A stretch of DNA of 44,744 nucleotides, taken from positions 1 through 44,744 of the forward strand of contig CAZDAW010000020.1 of the NCBI GenBank assembly GCA_964503685.1, in the 5' to 3' direction. Each line of letters starts with the position of its first letter. Within the stretch, counting starts at the first letter, position 1. The notes under the pieces are model-generated. The model had not been told where the DNA came from. It did no database searches and saw nothing but the letters and a program-made list of their open reading frames with translations. The stretch is from CAZDAW01 sp964503685. Its GTDB lineage: Bacteria; Chloroflexota; Anaerolineae; Anaerolineales; Anaerolineaceae. Positions 1 through 8,838 of this stretch are shown here, piece by piece. A program made the position numbers and the translations under genes.

Positions 1-2451
1 TTCGCTCACGGCGACGGCATGGTAGTGGCCATTGCCGTTGGAGGGCTGCTGGCTGTCGGCCGAACGGGCGTATTCGTCGAGGGCGATGGCGACGCCGTCG
101 GGCAGGGAGCGGACGCGGTTGGGCCCGAAGCCCAGGGAGCGTCCCCCGCCGATGCCGGAAAGCTGGCGGATGACTTCTTTGAGGCGGGCGCGCGGTTCGA
201 CGCCGGGCGCCAGGCGCAAAATGTAGGAGATGAGGCGGCCGATGGCTTCGGAGACGGCGGCGGTATCGGAGCCGGCTTTAGCTGTATTAATGAAGACTTC
301 GAAGGGTTGGTTGCCGCCGTTCTCGTTGACGGTGACGAAGGCCCGGCCGAGGGGCGTTTCGACCTGCACAGTGTAGCCCTTAAGGGCGCGCGGGCGGGGC
401 TTCTTGCCTTCCTGCCACAGGGCGTACTGACGGGCTTCTTCGGCCTGCTCTTCGGCGGTCTTGACGGGCGGGGCGCTCTTCTTTTCGGCGGTTTTGGTCT
501 CGAGGACGACTTTCTCGCGCGAGCCGGTCACGTAAACGGTGATGCCCTTGCAGCCCAGCTCCCAGGCCAACTGGTAGGCCAGGGCGACGTCTTCGACGGC
601 GGCGTGGGAGGGGAAGTTGATGGTTTTGGAGAGGCTGTTATCCACGAAGGCCTGGAGAGCGGCTTGCGTGCGCACGTGCTCGCTGGCGGTGATGTCTTGC
701 GAGACGACGAATACGTTGCGCAGAGATATGGGGACTTCTTCAACGCTCTGGCACGAGCCGCTCTCGGCGACCTCGGCGATGATTTTTTGACGGGTGTCTT
801 CAGAGAGGCCGGCTTCGGCGAGAGCCTGCTCGAAGAGGGGGCTGGCGTAATTGAGGACCAGGTCTTTGCCGTTATCGTTGACATGGCGGACGTAGGCCAG
901 GGCAAAGACCGGCTCGCAGCCGTAGCCCTCGCAGCCGGCGACGGTGGAGATGGTGCCGGTGGGGGCGATGGTGGTCTGAGCGGCGTTGCGGATGCCGTAA
1001 CGCTGGATGCCAGCGGTGACGAGGTCCCAATCAACGGGCGGGCGGCCCCAATCCTGAGTGTAAGGGGTGAGAGGCTGGGGCGGCTGCCATTTGAGGTTTT
1101 CGGGATCGTAAAGGCTGCCGGCGATGGCGGGGAATGCGCCGCGGGATTTGGCGAGGTCGATGCTGGCGAGCATGCTGTGGTAGCGGATGAACTCCATCAC
1201 CTGCGAGGCGAATTCGAGGCCCTCTTCAGAGCCGTAGCGAATGCCGGCGTGGTACATCAGATCAGCCAGGCCCATGATGCCCAGGCCGATGCGCCGGGCG
1301 CGCTCGGCTGATTCGCGCAGTTGGGGGACGGCGGGGACGTAGGCGTTGGCGTCGATGACGTCATCGAGGAAGCGGGTGGAAAGGATGGTGGAACGGCGCA
1401 GCTTTTCCCAATCGACGGCGCCCTGGGGGGCAAAATGTTCGGCGAGGTTGATGGAACCCAGGCAGCAGTTTTCGTACGGGCCGAGGAACTGCTCGCCGCA
1501 GGGATTGGTGGCTTCCAATTCGTATAGATGAGGGACGGGGTTGGAGCGGTTAGCGGCGTCGAGGAAGAGGACGCCCGGCTCGCCGTTGTGGTGCGCCTGC
1601 TCGACGATGCGTTCGAAGAGAGCGCGGGCGCGCACCTGTTTGTGGACGATGATGGGGATGCCGGCCTGGCGCGCCTGTTCGAGGGTGCCGTAAAAGCCCT
1701 TGTAGGCCGGGTGGTGAACGTCGGGGAAGACGAGGTCCCACATGGCGTCGGCTTCGACGGCCTTCATGAAGGCGTCGGTGATGCCGACAGAGATGTTGAA
1801 ATTGGTGATGGCGTTCTCGCTGGTCTTACAGGAGATGAACTCTTCGATATCGGGGTGATCGACGCGCAAAACGGCCATGTTGGCGCCGCGGCGGGTGCCG
1901 CCCTGGGCAATTTCGCCGAAGGCGTTATCGTAGACGCGCAAAAAGCCCACGGGCCCGGTCGCCTGGCCGGCCGATGATTTGACCAGCGAGCCTTTGGGGC
2001 GCAGGCGGGAAAAGGAGAAGCCGTTGCCGCCGCCGGTCTGCTGGATGAGGGCGGCGTCGCGCAGCGTCTGGAAGATGCCGGACGCGTCGCGCCCCATGTC
2101 GTCGTTGATGGGGAGGACGAAGCAGGCGGCCAACTGCGCCAGGGGCGTGCCGGCGCCGGTGAAGGTGGGCGAGTTGGGAAAAAAGGCTTTGCTGGAAAGC
2201 AGATCGTAATATTCACGGGTGAGGGCGATGACCTCCCCGCCCCAGGTCTCTTCGATTCTGGCGATATGATAGGCTACCCGCCAGAACATCTCTTCGACGG
2301 TTTCGATGGGCTGGCCGTCTGCGCCGTGGCGCACGTAACGGCGCAAAAGCACCTGACGAGCGTTATCGGTTAATGCGACTGCCGGGACATCCGGCGGAAG
2401 GGCAGGGGTGGGCAGAAGCCCATTTTGGGAAGGGGCGGTTTGTGCAGACAT
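1..2451 (-). CDS. nrdJ: Adenosylcobalamin-dependent (class II) ribonucleoside-diphosphate reductase, C-terminus cut by window edge
   Basis: Reduces ribonucleotides to deoxyribonucleotides in the cytoplasm, using coenzyme B12 as radical source and no oxygen. The minus-strand frame stays open from the ATG at 2451 to the window edge: 817 codons seen, 3' end missing. Visible family features are the first redox cysteine in LAACFVLP (about C110), the active-site NPCGEQ at 316-321 (C318, E320), the partner cysteine in NCCLGSINL (about 329-330) and the APTGTIS motif typical of the NrdJ/NrdZ class. The C-terminal shuttle cysteines lie beyond the window. A GAGAGAGG sequence about 8 nt upstream supports the start. 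nrdR ends 16 nt upstream, so the two are probably co-transcribed and NrdR-controlled. Codons end strongly in C or G (GCC, CTC, ATC, GAC), much more than in the neighbours, which leaves long open frames on the opposite strand. Identification is firm; total length is unknown. Confidence 0.95.
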   Translation of the reverse strand, partial: MSAQTAPSQNGLLPTPALPPDVPAVALTDNARQVLLRRYVRHGADGQPIETVEEMFWRVAYHIARIEETWGGEVIALTREYYDLLSSKAFFPNSPTFTGAGTPLAQLAACFVLPINDDMGRDASGIFQTLRDAALIQQTGGGNGFSFSRLRPKGSLVKSSAGQATGPVGFLRVYDNAFGEIAQGGTRRGANMAVLRVDHPDIEEFISCKTSENAITNFNISVGITDAFMKAVEADAMWDLVFPDVHHPAYKGFYGTLEQARQAGIPIIVHKQVRARALFERIVEQAHHNGEPGVLFLDAANRSNPVPHLYELEATNPCGEQFLGPYENCCLGSINLAEHFAPQGAVDWEKLRRSTILSTRFLDDVIDANAYVPAVPQLRESAERARRIGLGIMGLADLMYHAGIRYGSEEGLEFASQVMEFIRYHSMLASIDLAKSRGAFPAIAGSLYDPENLKWQPPQPLTPYTQDWGRPPVDWDLVTAGIQRYGIRNAAQTTIAPTGTISTVAGCEGYGCEPVFALAYVRHVNDNGKDLVLNYASPLFEQALAEAGLSEDTRQKIIAEVAESGSCQSVEEVPISLRNVFVVSQDITASEHVRTQAALQAFVDNSLSKTINFPSHAAVEDVALAYQLAWELGCKGITVYVTGSREKVVLETKTAEKKSAPPVKTAEEQAEEARQYALWQEGKKPRPRALKGYTVQVETPLGRAFVTVNENGGNQPFEVFINTAKAGSDTAAVSEAIGRLISYILRLAPGVEPRARLKEVIRQLSGIGGGRSLGFGPNRVRSLPDGVAIALDEYARSADSQQPSNGNGHYHAVAVSE

Positions 2452-2467
2452 GGATAAATACCTCTCT

Positions 2468-2917
2468 CTAACCTTCTAAAAGTCTATCGATCTCGTTCCG
2501 GATTGCACGTAAATCATCCAACTTTAAATAGACGGTGGCATAGCGGATGTAGGCGACCTGATCGAGCTTTTTCAGGCCGGCGATGACCATATCGCCGATG
2601 ACGCGGGAAGAGATTTCGGCGCGGCCGAGGCTGGCCAGTTCGGATTCGATGCTGCCGACCAAATACTCGATGTCGCTGGCGGAGACCGGACGTTTGGCGC
2701 AGGCGATGCGGATGCCGCGCATCACTTTGTCGCGGTCGAATTCTTCGCGGGAGCCATCTTGCTTGACAATGAGGGGGATGGTCTGAATGGCCCGTTCATA
2801 GGTGCTGAATCGTTGCCCGCATTTTTCGCACTCACGGCGGCGGCGGACGCCGCCCCGGCTGTCGTGAGTGGTGTCGATCACTTTCGATTCATCATGTTGG
2901 CAATATGGACAGCGCAT
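2468..2917 (-). CDS. nrdR: Transcriptional repressor NrdR
   Basis: ATP/dATP-sensing repressor of ribonucleotide reductase genes. The 149-residue protein has the usual family length. An N-terminal zinc ribbon is visible with C3, C6, C30 and C33 (MRCPYC ... CEKCG), followed by the ATP-cone domain from about residue 46 (PLIVKQDGSREEFDRDKV) to 136. The ATG at 2917 is preceded on the minus strand by GGAGGT at good spacing. It is the first gene of a two-gene unit with nrdJ. Two palindromic boxes of the NrdR type lie 20-65 bp upstream of the start, so autoregulation of the whole unit is likely. There is no sign of damage and the assignment is secure. Confidence 0.97.
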   Translation of the reverse strand: MRCPYCQHDESKVIDTTHDSRGGVRRRRECEKCGQRFSTYERAIQTIPLIVKQDGSREEFDRDKVMRGIRIACAKRPVSASDIEYLVGSIESELASLGRAEISSRVIGDMVIAGLKKLDQVAYIRYATVYLKLDDLRAIRNEIDRLLEG

Positions 2918-2935
2918 TTTACCTCCAGATACAAC

Positions 2936-2983
2936 ACCCCCATATATGGGGGTTTGAAAGTTAGACAGCCTTATATGTGGGTA
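2936..2983 (-). promoter_or_regulatory. Pair of NrdR-box-like operators
   Basis: Positions 2936-2953 form a perfect 18-bp palindrome, ACCCCCATATATGGGGGT, whose ATATAT core and flanking C/G positions resemble the known NrdR box (ACACWATATATWGTGT). A weaker copy (CC..ATAT..GG) is centred at 2974.5, exactly 30 bp from the first centre at 2944.5, about three helical turns. Tandem boxes about 30-32 bp apart are the known arrangement for NrdR. They lie between the promoter and the nrdR start. Which of the two boxes binds better is not known from sequence. Confidence 0.7.
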
Positions 2984-2992
2984 CCTCGAATC

Positions 2993-3021
2993 ATTTTAGC
3001 ATACATGGTATTATGGAGCAA
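2993..3021 (-). promoter_or_regulatory. Predicted sigma-70-type promoter of nrdR-nrdJ
   Basis: Read on the minus strand: TTGCTC (3021-3016), a 17-nt spacer, then TAAAAT (2998-2993), with TG one base before the -10 (extended -10). The start of transcription would fall near 2986, so the two NrdR boxes sit from about +3 to +50. Confidence 0.55.
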
Positions 3022-3328
3022 GAGCATTTAATGTTAATAACCTTAAAAATCTTGTTTAGCGAAATATTTTAAGAATTGTTCAGATGATGCGGCGGTGATA
3101 TATTTTTGATATAGGAGTCTCGCTGCGGCGAATCGTCATGATGCAAGAAGCGTTCCAGAAGAGCAGGATTCAGAGAATTGGTGACGATTTGGATTCGATT
3201 TACAAAATGGCGCAAGGCTGTTCTCTTAAACGTTAAGCTCCCGCGAGGACATGAGACGCGGAGAGCTTAAACGCTGCCGTTTGGGGTGCTTCGAGGAGAC
3301 GGCGGATGATAACGATAAGAGCTGGCGG
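3022..3328. other. Non-coding gap between ftsZ end and nrdR promoter, with an imperfect hairpin
   Basis: About 300 nt without a convincing gene, AT-rich on the nrdR side. Arms at 3231-3245 and 3257-3273 form an inverted repeat of about 15 bp with one or two bulges (CGTTAAGCTCCCGCG against CGCGGAGAGCTTAAACG). It lies about 56 nt past the ftsZ stop and may end the dcw transcript, but there is no clear U-run after it. The word CTTAAACG is repeated at 3225 and 3265. Confidence 0.4.
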
Positions 3329-4474
3329 TTAGCGCATACGGTTACGAAGGAATGTCGGAATATCCAGATCCTCAGTATTTAAGGTACGCGGTTTAAATTC
3401 GTCCGGGGCGGGCTGAGGCGTAGCGGGGACGGCAGCGTTGACGGTAGGCCGCTGCCTGAATTCCTCAGCGCGTATGGCAGGACGCTGTTGTTCCACAACG
3501 CGGCGGGGGATGCCGGTGCGTTCGAAGCCGGTAGCGATGACGGTGATGCGGATGTCGTCGCCCAGGGTGGGGTCGATGACCGCGCCGAAGATGAGGTTCA
3601 CGTCGGGGTGGGCGGTTTCCTTGATGATGGCAGCCGCCTGATTGACCTCGAAGAGGGTGAGGCTGGAGCCGCCGGTAACGTTGAAAAGGATGCCGCGGGC
3701 GCCGTCGATGGTGATGTCCAGAAGCTGGCTGGAGATAGCCTGTTCGGCGGCAACGCGCGCCCGGTCTTCGCCGGAAGCCTGGCCGACGGCCATCAGAGCT
3801 GCGCCGCCTTCGGACATGATGGTGCGCACGTCGGCAAAATCGAGGTTGATGAGGCCGGGAACGGTGATCAGCTCGGAAATGCCCTGAATACCCTGGCGCA
3901 AAACGTCGTCGGCGAGCTTGAACGAGTCTTGCAGGCTGGAGCGTTTGTCGACGATTTGCAGCAGGCGGTCGTTGGGAATGACGATGAGGGTATCGGCGTG
4001 CTCCTTGAGTCTGGCGGTGCCGGCCTCAGCGGCCTGCGAGCGGCGCGAACCCTCGAAGGTGAAGGGGCGGGTGACGACGCCGATGGTCAGCGCGCCGACC
4101 TCCTTGGCGATCTGAGCTACGATGGGGGCAGCGCCGGTGCCGGTGCCACCTCCCAAACCGGCGGTGACGAAAACCATGTCGCTTCCCTTTAACACCTCGT
4201 AAAGTTCTTCAGCCGATTCTTCGGCGGCTTTTTGCCCCATTTCAGGGTTGCCGCCAGCGCCCAGGCCGCGCGTCGATTTGTCGCCGATGCGCACGCGGGT
4301 GGGCGCTTTGGAGAGCAGCAAAGCCTGGGCGTCGGTGTTGACTGTAATGAACTCGATGCCCTGGAGCCCTTCATCGATCATGCGGTTGACGGCGTTGCAG
4401 CCGCCGCCTCCGACCCCGACTACTTTAATGCGGGCAAAGGATTCGGATAAGGGTGTATTCGTGGTCATGTCCAT
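3329..4474 (-). CDS. ftsZ: Cell division GTPase FtsZ
   Basis: Tubulin-like GTPase that forms the division ring. Of 381 residues, the GTP signature GGGTGTGAA is at 108-116, the N-terminal glycine loop VGVGGGGCNAV at about 19-29, and the T7-loop-type segment LDFADVRTIM near 210. The conserved C-terminal peptide that binds FtsA and other partners is present at the very end (DIPTFLRNRMR), after a linker of about 50 residues. The ATG at 4474 has GAGGAG 6 nt upstream; an in-frame ATG at 4468 is less well placed. It is the last gene of the dcw run. A 58-nt gap separates it from ftsA, and a small hairpin (4523-4528 with 4537-4542) spans the ftsA stop codon. Confidence 0.98.
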   Translation of the reverse strand: MDMTTNTPLSESFARIKVVGVGGGGCNAVNRMIDEGLQGIEFITVNTDAQALLLSKAPTRVRIGDKSTRGLGAGGNPEMGQKAAEESAEELYEVLKGSDMVFVTAGLGGGTGTGAAPIVAQIAKEVGALTIGVVTRPFTFEGSRRSQAAEAGTARLKEHADTLIVIPNDRLLQIVDKRSSLQDSFKLADDVLRQGIQGISELITVPGLINLDFADVRTIMSEGGAALMAVGQASGEDRARVAAEQAISSQLLDITIDGARGILFNVTGGSSLTLFEVNQAAAIIKETAHPDVNLIFGAVIDPTLGDDIRITVIATGFERTGIPRRVVEQQRPAIRAEEFRQRPTVNAAVPATPQPAPDEFKPRTLNTEDLDIPTFLRNRMR

Positions 4475-4532
4475 ATTAATGTCTCCTCTTTGACAATAAA
4501 CATTTATTAAAAACGGCCATCGACTGCCCTCC

Positions 4533-5768
4533 TCAAGGCAGTAAACGGTTTATGAAGGTCTTAAAGCTTTCCCAATCGATCGAAAAGCCTTTAAAATGAG
4601 GTCGTCTGATTTCGGCCTGCATGCCGGTTTCGCTCATCAGAATCGCCCAATATAACAACCCGACGCTGGTGGAATAAGCCGGCGAGTAAAGCTGGTCGAT
4701 CAGGCCGATCAGGTTATCAGGGCGGGCGATGCGTACGGGCAGGCCCATCACCCGGCTGGCAACCTGCTTAATGCCGGGCAGGGCGCTTGCGCCGCCGGTC
4801 AGCACCATGCCGGCGGGAAGTAGCCCGTCGTAACCGGAGCGCTTGATTTCTTGCATTACGAGCATAAAAATTTCCTCGACGCGGGCTTCGATGATGTCGG
4901 CCAGTTCGTAACGGCTGATCTGTACGGGGGCCTCTTCGCCGAAGGTGCGGATGGAGAAATATTCCTGCGGAGGCACTTCCGCCTTGACGGCGTGACCGTG
5001 CATCTTTTTGACCTCTTCGGCCTGCGAGAGGGGCAGGCGCAATCCGTGAGCGATATCTGAAGTGACATGGTTGCCGCCGATTGCCAGCACCATGGTGTGC
5101 CAGACATCGCCGTTGATATAGACGGCTAGGTCGGTGGTGCCGCCGCCGATGTCGCAGACGATGACGCCCATTTCCCGTTCGGTCTCGGTGAGAACGACTT
5201 CGCCGGAAGCAAGCGGGTTAAGCACAAACTGGGTGGCCTCGACGCCGGCGGCTGCCACACACTGGCGCAAATTCTCGACGGTGGCCGCAGCGGCGGTAAT
5301 GATGTGGGCTTCCACTTCCAGACGGTAGCCATGCATGCCAATGGGCATACGGATGCCGTCTTGCCCATCGACGATGAAATCGCGCTGGATGACGTGTATC
5401 ACCTCACGGTTGTGCGGGATGGCCACCGCGCGGGCAGCATCAAGGGCACGCAGGGTGTCTTCCTGGTCGATCACCCTTCCGGCGATGCCAACCACACCGC
5501 GGCTGTTGACGGACGAGACGTGCGATCCGGCCAGGCTGATGAGCGCCGAGGTGATTTCGAAGCCGGAAGAACGTTCTGCCTTCTCTTTGGAACGTGCAAT
5601 TGCCTGGGCTGCCGCAGCCAGATCCACAACCACCCCTTTGCGAATGCCCTGCGAGGGCTCGACGCCCACACCGAGAATACGCAGCCGGCGTTGATCTTCC
5701 ACACGGGCTACCAGGGTGCAGATTTTCGTCGTGCCTATATCAATCCCAACAACAATCGACTCATTCAT
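4533..5768 (-). CDS. ftsA: Cell division protein FtsA
   Basis: Actin-like ATPase that tethers FtsZ to the membrane. Phosphate-1 motif GIDIGTTK lies near the N-terminus and the phosphate-2 region CDIGGGTTDLAVY in the middle. The SHS2/1C insertion region and the C-terminal amphipathic helix (ending SFKTFINRLLP) that inserts in the membrane are present. I place the start at the ATG at 5768 (411 residues; GGAG 11 nt upstream), giving the classical MNESIVVGIDIGTTK. A GTG at 5780 that overlaps the ftsQ stop (GTGA) is possible and would add four residues. Its place between ftsQ and ftsZ is the common bacterial order. Confidence 0.97.
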   Translation of the reverse strand: MNESIVVGIDIGTTKICTLVARVEDQRRLRILGVGVEPSQGIRKGVVVDLAAAAQAIARSKEKAERSSGFEITSALISLAGSHVSSVNSRGVVGIAGRVIDQEDTLRALDAARAVAIPHNREVIHVIQRDFIVDGQDGIRMPIGMHGYRLEVEAHIITAAAATVENLRQCVAAAGVEATQFVLNPLASGEVVLTETEREMGVIVCDIGGGTTDLAVYINGDVWHTMVLAIGGNHVTSDIAHGLRLPLSQAEEVKKMHGHAVKAEVPPQEYFSIRTFGEEAPVQISRYELADIIEARVEEIFMLVMQEIKRSGYDGLLPAGMVLTGGASALPGIKQVASRVMGLPVRIARPDNLIGLIDQLYSPAYSTSVGLLYWAILMSETGMQAEIRRPHFKGFSIDWESFKTFINRLLP

Positions 5769-5776
5769 ACCGCTGA

Positions 5777-6799
5777 TCACTCCAGGCGATAAAATGGGGC
5801 GTGGGGGTTTTCCACGCTGATCAATATCGGTTTGGTTTCCAGACCGGCAACGTACTGAGAAACAGCCTGATAAACCAGTGATTTCAACTTGATGTTGTTC
5901 ATATCCAGACCGAAATACACCTGCCAGCCTTGCGGGTCGGTCCAGCCAAAGCCGTATTTCTGGTCGTACATGATGGGCGTCCCGGCCGGCGCCAGAGATT
6001 GAAGCGCCTGCACGGCATTGATCATGTCGCGCGAGATGAAGGGTTGAATAACGAGATCGCCTTCCAGCACCAGGTTGGTCAGGTCTTTATCTTCCGGCGT
6101 CTTCAAGCGAGGAGCGGGGACGGTGAGCGCCTGCTGCGATTTGATTATCGGCAAGGGAGTTGTGGGCGTTCCCCGTGGGGTGAAGGCAATTCCGTCTTTG
6201 TCAACCCAGAAAGTCTGCTGATCCTGCTGCCATTCCAGCACCGGGGTACGCTCGGTCACAGCAACGGTCACCTGAGCTGGAAGGTCAGCATAAACAATGA
6301 CAGAAGAGAGTTCGGGGAAGGCCTCTTGCAGTTCATTCTGTAAAAGTTCGGGCTGCAGGGTGAAGATGTTCTCTCCGCTGACTTTTAAAACGGCGTTGAT
6401 ATCCTGTTCGGTGAGCCGTTGCATGCCAACAATCTGGGGGGTAGAAACCACAAATAGCGGATCGTTCCACAGCCAGTAGAGCAACGCCCCCAGCCCGATT
6501 GCCAGCGCAGCCGAAAGCAAGCGCCAATCCAGGCTGACAACCGGCAGCGAAGGCAGATGCACTTCAGCGCCGGGGACGTTGAGGGCAACATCGACTCGCC
6601 TGCGGACTTTTTGGCGCCTGCTCTGCTTCTGTTGAAGGGGGATGCTTGTTGAGAAGGCGCGGGCCATCACAGGCGGCATGTTCACGCTGGCCTGGCGAGC
6701 GCGCACACCGGTCTGTTCAACGCGGCGCGTTTCGCGCTGCGTTCGCCGGGCGCGTACTTCATCTGATCTTGCAGTTGACTGGCGTGAGGTTGACCTCAT
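5777..6799 (-). CDS. ftsQ: Cell division protein FtsQ/DivIB
   Basis: Bitopic division protein that links the Z-ring to the septal synthase complex. The order is an Arg-rich cytoplasmic tail (1-90), one membrane segment (about 93-110, WRLLSAALAIGLGALLYWLW), a POTRA domain starting near FVVSTPQIVGMQRLTEQDI (116-185), and the FtsQ/DivIB domain with VTVAVTERTPVLEW. At 340 residues it is longer than E. coli FtsQ because of the basic tail. It overlaps ddl by 4 nt (ATGA) and is followed directly by ftsA, which indicates translational coupling. Confidence 0.93.
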   Translation of the reverse strand: MRSTSRQSTARSDEVRARRTQRETRRVEQTGVRARQASVNMPPVMARAFSTSIPLQQKQSRRQKVRRRVDVALNVPGAEVHLPSLPVVSLDWRLLSAALAIGLGALLYWLWNDPLFVVSTPQIVGMQRLTEQDINAVLKVSGENIFTLQPELLQNELQEAFPELSSVIVYADLPAQVTVAVTERTPVLEWQQDQQTFWVDKDGIAFTPRGTPTTPLPIIKSQQALTVPAPRLKTPEDKDLTNLVLEGDLVIQPFISRDMINAVQALQSLAPAGTPIMYDQKYGFGWTDPQGWQVYFGLDMNNIKLKSLVYQAVSQYVAGLETKPILISVENPHAPFYRLE

Positions 6800-7914
6800 C
6801 CATTCCTCCGAAAAATACGCTCGATACGGTCTTTATCGGCTTTACGTTCAATCGCCAATTCGATCAGGCGGTCAACCAGGGCAGGGTAGGGCAGGCCGCT
6901 GGCTTCCCATAGTTTGGGGTACATGCTGATTTTGGTGAAGCCAGGGATGGTGTTAACTTCGTTGAGGAAGACTTCACCACTTTTCTTGTCCAGCAAGAAA
7001 TCGACGCGAGCCATTCCAGCGCCGTCGATGGCTTTAAAGGCGCGCACAGCCAGTTCACGTACACGGTCGGCTGTCTTTTCGGGAATGGGAGCGGGGATAA
7101 GCAGTTCTGAACGATCATCGATGTATTTGGCGTCATACGAATAGAATTCATCTGAAGGGACGATCTCGCCCGGAATTGAGGCTTCAGGGAAGTCGTTGCC
7201 CAGCACGCTCACTTCGATCTCGCGGGCGTCGAGGCCGTGTTCGATCAGTATGCGGCGGTCGTAACGCGCTGCATCCATGATCCCTTCCAGCAACTCGGAA
7301 CGGTTATGGCATTTGCTGATGCCGACCGACGAGCCCAGATTGACCGGTTTGGTGAAGATCGGATAAGCAGACATCTTCTCGGCGGCGTTGAGGATGGAAT
7401 CCATATCCTTTTCTAGCTGCGAGCGCAGAACGAGGAGCGAATCGACGATTGGAATATCGTGGGAACGCATCACGTCTTTGAACAGAGCTTTATCCATGCC
7501 GACTGATGAACTCAAGACACCAGCGCCAACGTAAGCTATATTCGCCATTTCCAGCATGCCCTGGAGTGTGCCGTCTTCACCAAATGTGCCGTGCAAGACG
7601 GGGAAGACCACGTCCAGATCGGTCAGGCGCTGCATGGAAAAGCCAGCGTCGGCCGGCCGTATCTGGTGCAGGCCGGATAATGTTGGGTCGGGGAGAAGAG
7701 CTGCCTGATGCAGGTTTGAGAAAGATTCATCCAGGAGCGCCTGTAATACGTTTTCACCAGTCAGCCATTGTCCCTGACGGGTGATGCCGATTTGCGTGAC
7801 TTGATATTTTTGGGGATCAAGCACCGAAAGGACAGAACGCGCCGACATGAGAGAGACATCATGCTCTCCAGAACGGCCGCCGAAAATAACGCCTATCCGT
7901 AATTTATCAACCAT
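6796..7914 (-). CDS. ddl: D-alanine--D-alanine ligase
   Basis: ATP-grasp ligase that makes the D-Ala-D-Ala dipeptide used by MurF. N-terminal IGVIFGGRSGEHDVSL, the KPVNLGSSVGI serine loop, YDAKY (the tyrosine typical of D-Ala-D-Ala rather than D-Ala-D-lactate enzymes) and the metal-site FLNEVNTIPGFT are all visible. I prefer the ATG at 7914 (372 residues) because GGAG lies 10 nt upstream. An ATG at 7923 is only 1 nt from that GGAG and would overlap the murB stop. The 3' end overlaps ftsQ by 4 nt. Confidence 0.96.
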   Translation of the reverse strand: MVDKLRIGVIFGGRSGEHDVSLMSARSVLSVLDPQKYQVTQIGITRQGQWLTGENVLQALLDESFSNLHQAALLPDPTLSGLHQIRPADAGFSMQRLTDLDVVFPVLHGTFGEDGTLQGMLEMANIAYVGAGVLSSSVGMDKALFKDVMRSHDIPIVDSLLVLRSQLEKDMDSILNAAEKMSAYPIFTKPVNLGSSVGISKCHNRSELLEGIMDAARYDRRILIEHGLDAREIEVSVLGNDFPEASIPGEIVPSDEFYSYDAKYIDDRSELLIPAPIPEKTADRVRELAVRAFKAIDGAGMARVDFLLDKKSGEVFLNEVNTIPGFTKISMYPKLWEASGLPYPALVDRLIELAIERKADKDRIERIFRRNG

Positions 7915-7916
7915 GA

Positions 7917-8837
7917 TTACCATTCTCCAAATGTTTCAATTTCCAACTCTAAATTAACGCCGAATTTGTCGGCGACCTTCTTGCGGGCGTATTGAATTAA
8001 TGCCCAATAATCAGCCGCTTTAGCCCCGCCGATGTTGATGAAAAAGTTGGCATGGATAGGGCTGATTTCTACATTGCCGATGCGGTGACCTTTCAGACCA
8101 GCCGCCTCGATCAGACGGCCGGCGTGGTCACCGGGTGGATTTCTGAAGATCGAACCCAGGCTTGCGCCCGGCGGCTGTGTACTACGCCGACGAGCATTAA
8201 ATGTATTCATAGTGGCCTGAACCTCTTCAGGTGTACTTTTCTTGACTTTCAGTTCACCCGCCAGAATGACAACGTCGTCCGGTTGCCGCTTGAGCCCGCT
8301 GCTGCGATACTGGTAATCCAATTTGTCAACCGTCCAGGTCATTCTGCCTGATTGACGATGCAAGATTTCTGCCAGGAACAGGCTGGTTGCCATGTCGCCG
8401 CCGTGCGCCCCGGCGTTGCCGTAGATGGCGCCGCCCAGGCTGCCTGGGATGATGCCGGCCCATTCCAGCCCGCTCAATCCGCGCAGGGCGGCCTGGCGGG
8501 CGATTGTTCCCATATTGGCGCCCGATTCGGCCCAGACGGTTGGTCTTTCTCCCTGAGCGTGGATGCGAATATTGTGGGCGTGATTGATGATAACAACCCC
8601 GTGGTAACCCCTGTCGCTGATTAAAACGTTTGACCCGACTCCCAGAATCTTGAAGGGCGCCTGCATTTGCCAGAGCGTCGAAGCCAGTTGCGCCATGTCA
8701 TCGGCAGAGGTCGCGACCAACAAAGCATCGGCTGGGCCGCCCAGTCGGGCAGTTGTGTAGTTTGCCAGCGAGACGTCTTCTTGCAGACGTTCGCCGAATG
8801 CAGCGCGCAGGTCTTTGATCGGAAGTGAACTCATCAT
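7917..8837 (-). CDS. murB: UDP-N-acetylenolpyruvoylglucosamine reductase MurB
   Basis: FAD/NADPH enzyme that completes UDP-MurNAc synthesis. The FAD-binding NYTTARLGGPADALL near residue 27, VLGVGSNVLISDRGYHGVVI-type region (with ILGVGSNVLISD), EWAGIIPGSLGGAIYGNAGAHGG, the catalytic-arginine region YRSSGLK, the serine motif GSIFRNPPG and the C-terminal LEIETFGEW are present. At 306 residues it is the shorter type of MurB. The stop of murC is 1 nt upstream of the ATG at 8837 (a second ATG follows directly). It lies between murC and ddl, so all three cytoplasmic steps are coupled. Confidence 0.96.
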   Translation of the reverse strand: MMSSLPIKDLRAAFGERLQEDVSLANYTTARLGGPADALLVATSADDMAQLASTLWQMQAPFKILGVGSNVLISDRGYHGVVIINHAHNIRIHAQGERPTVWAESGANMGTIARQAALRGLSGLEWAGIIPGSLGGAIYGNAGAHGGDMATSLFLAEILHRQSGRMTWTVDKLDYQYRSSGLKRQPDDVVILAGELKVKKSTPEEVQATMNTFNARRRSTQPPGASLGSIFRNPPGDHAGRLIEAAGLKGHRIGNVEISPIHANFFINIGGAKAADYWALIQYARKKVADKFGVNLELEIETFGEW

Positions 8838-8838
8838 A

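Noticed and set aside
19..1977. Long plus-strand frames (430, 149 and other codons) opposite nrdJ
   Set aside because: They are the antisense of a clearly conserved reductase. The GC-rich third positions remove stops on the opposite strand. Their composition (Gly, Asp, Val, Ala) shows no family.
3488..4192. 234-codon plus-strand frame opposite ftsZ
   Set aside because: It is antisense to conserved FtsZ and has no recognisable motif or ribosome site.
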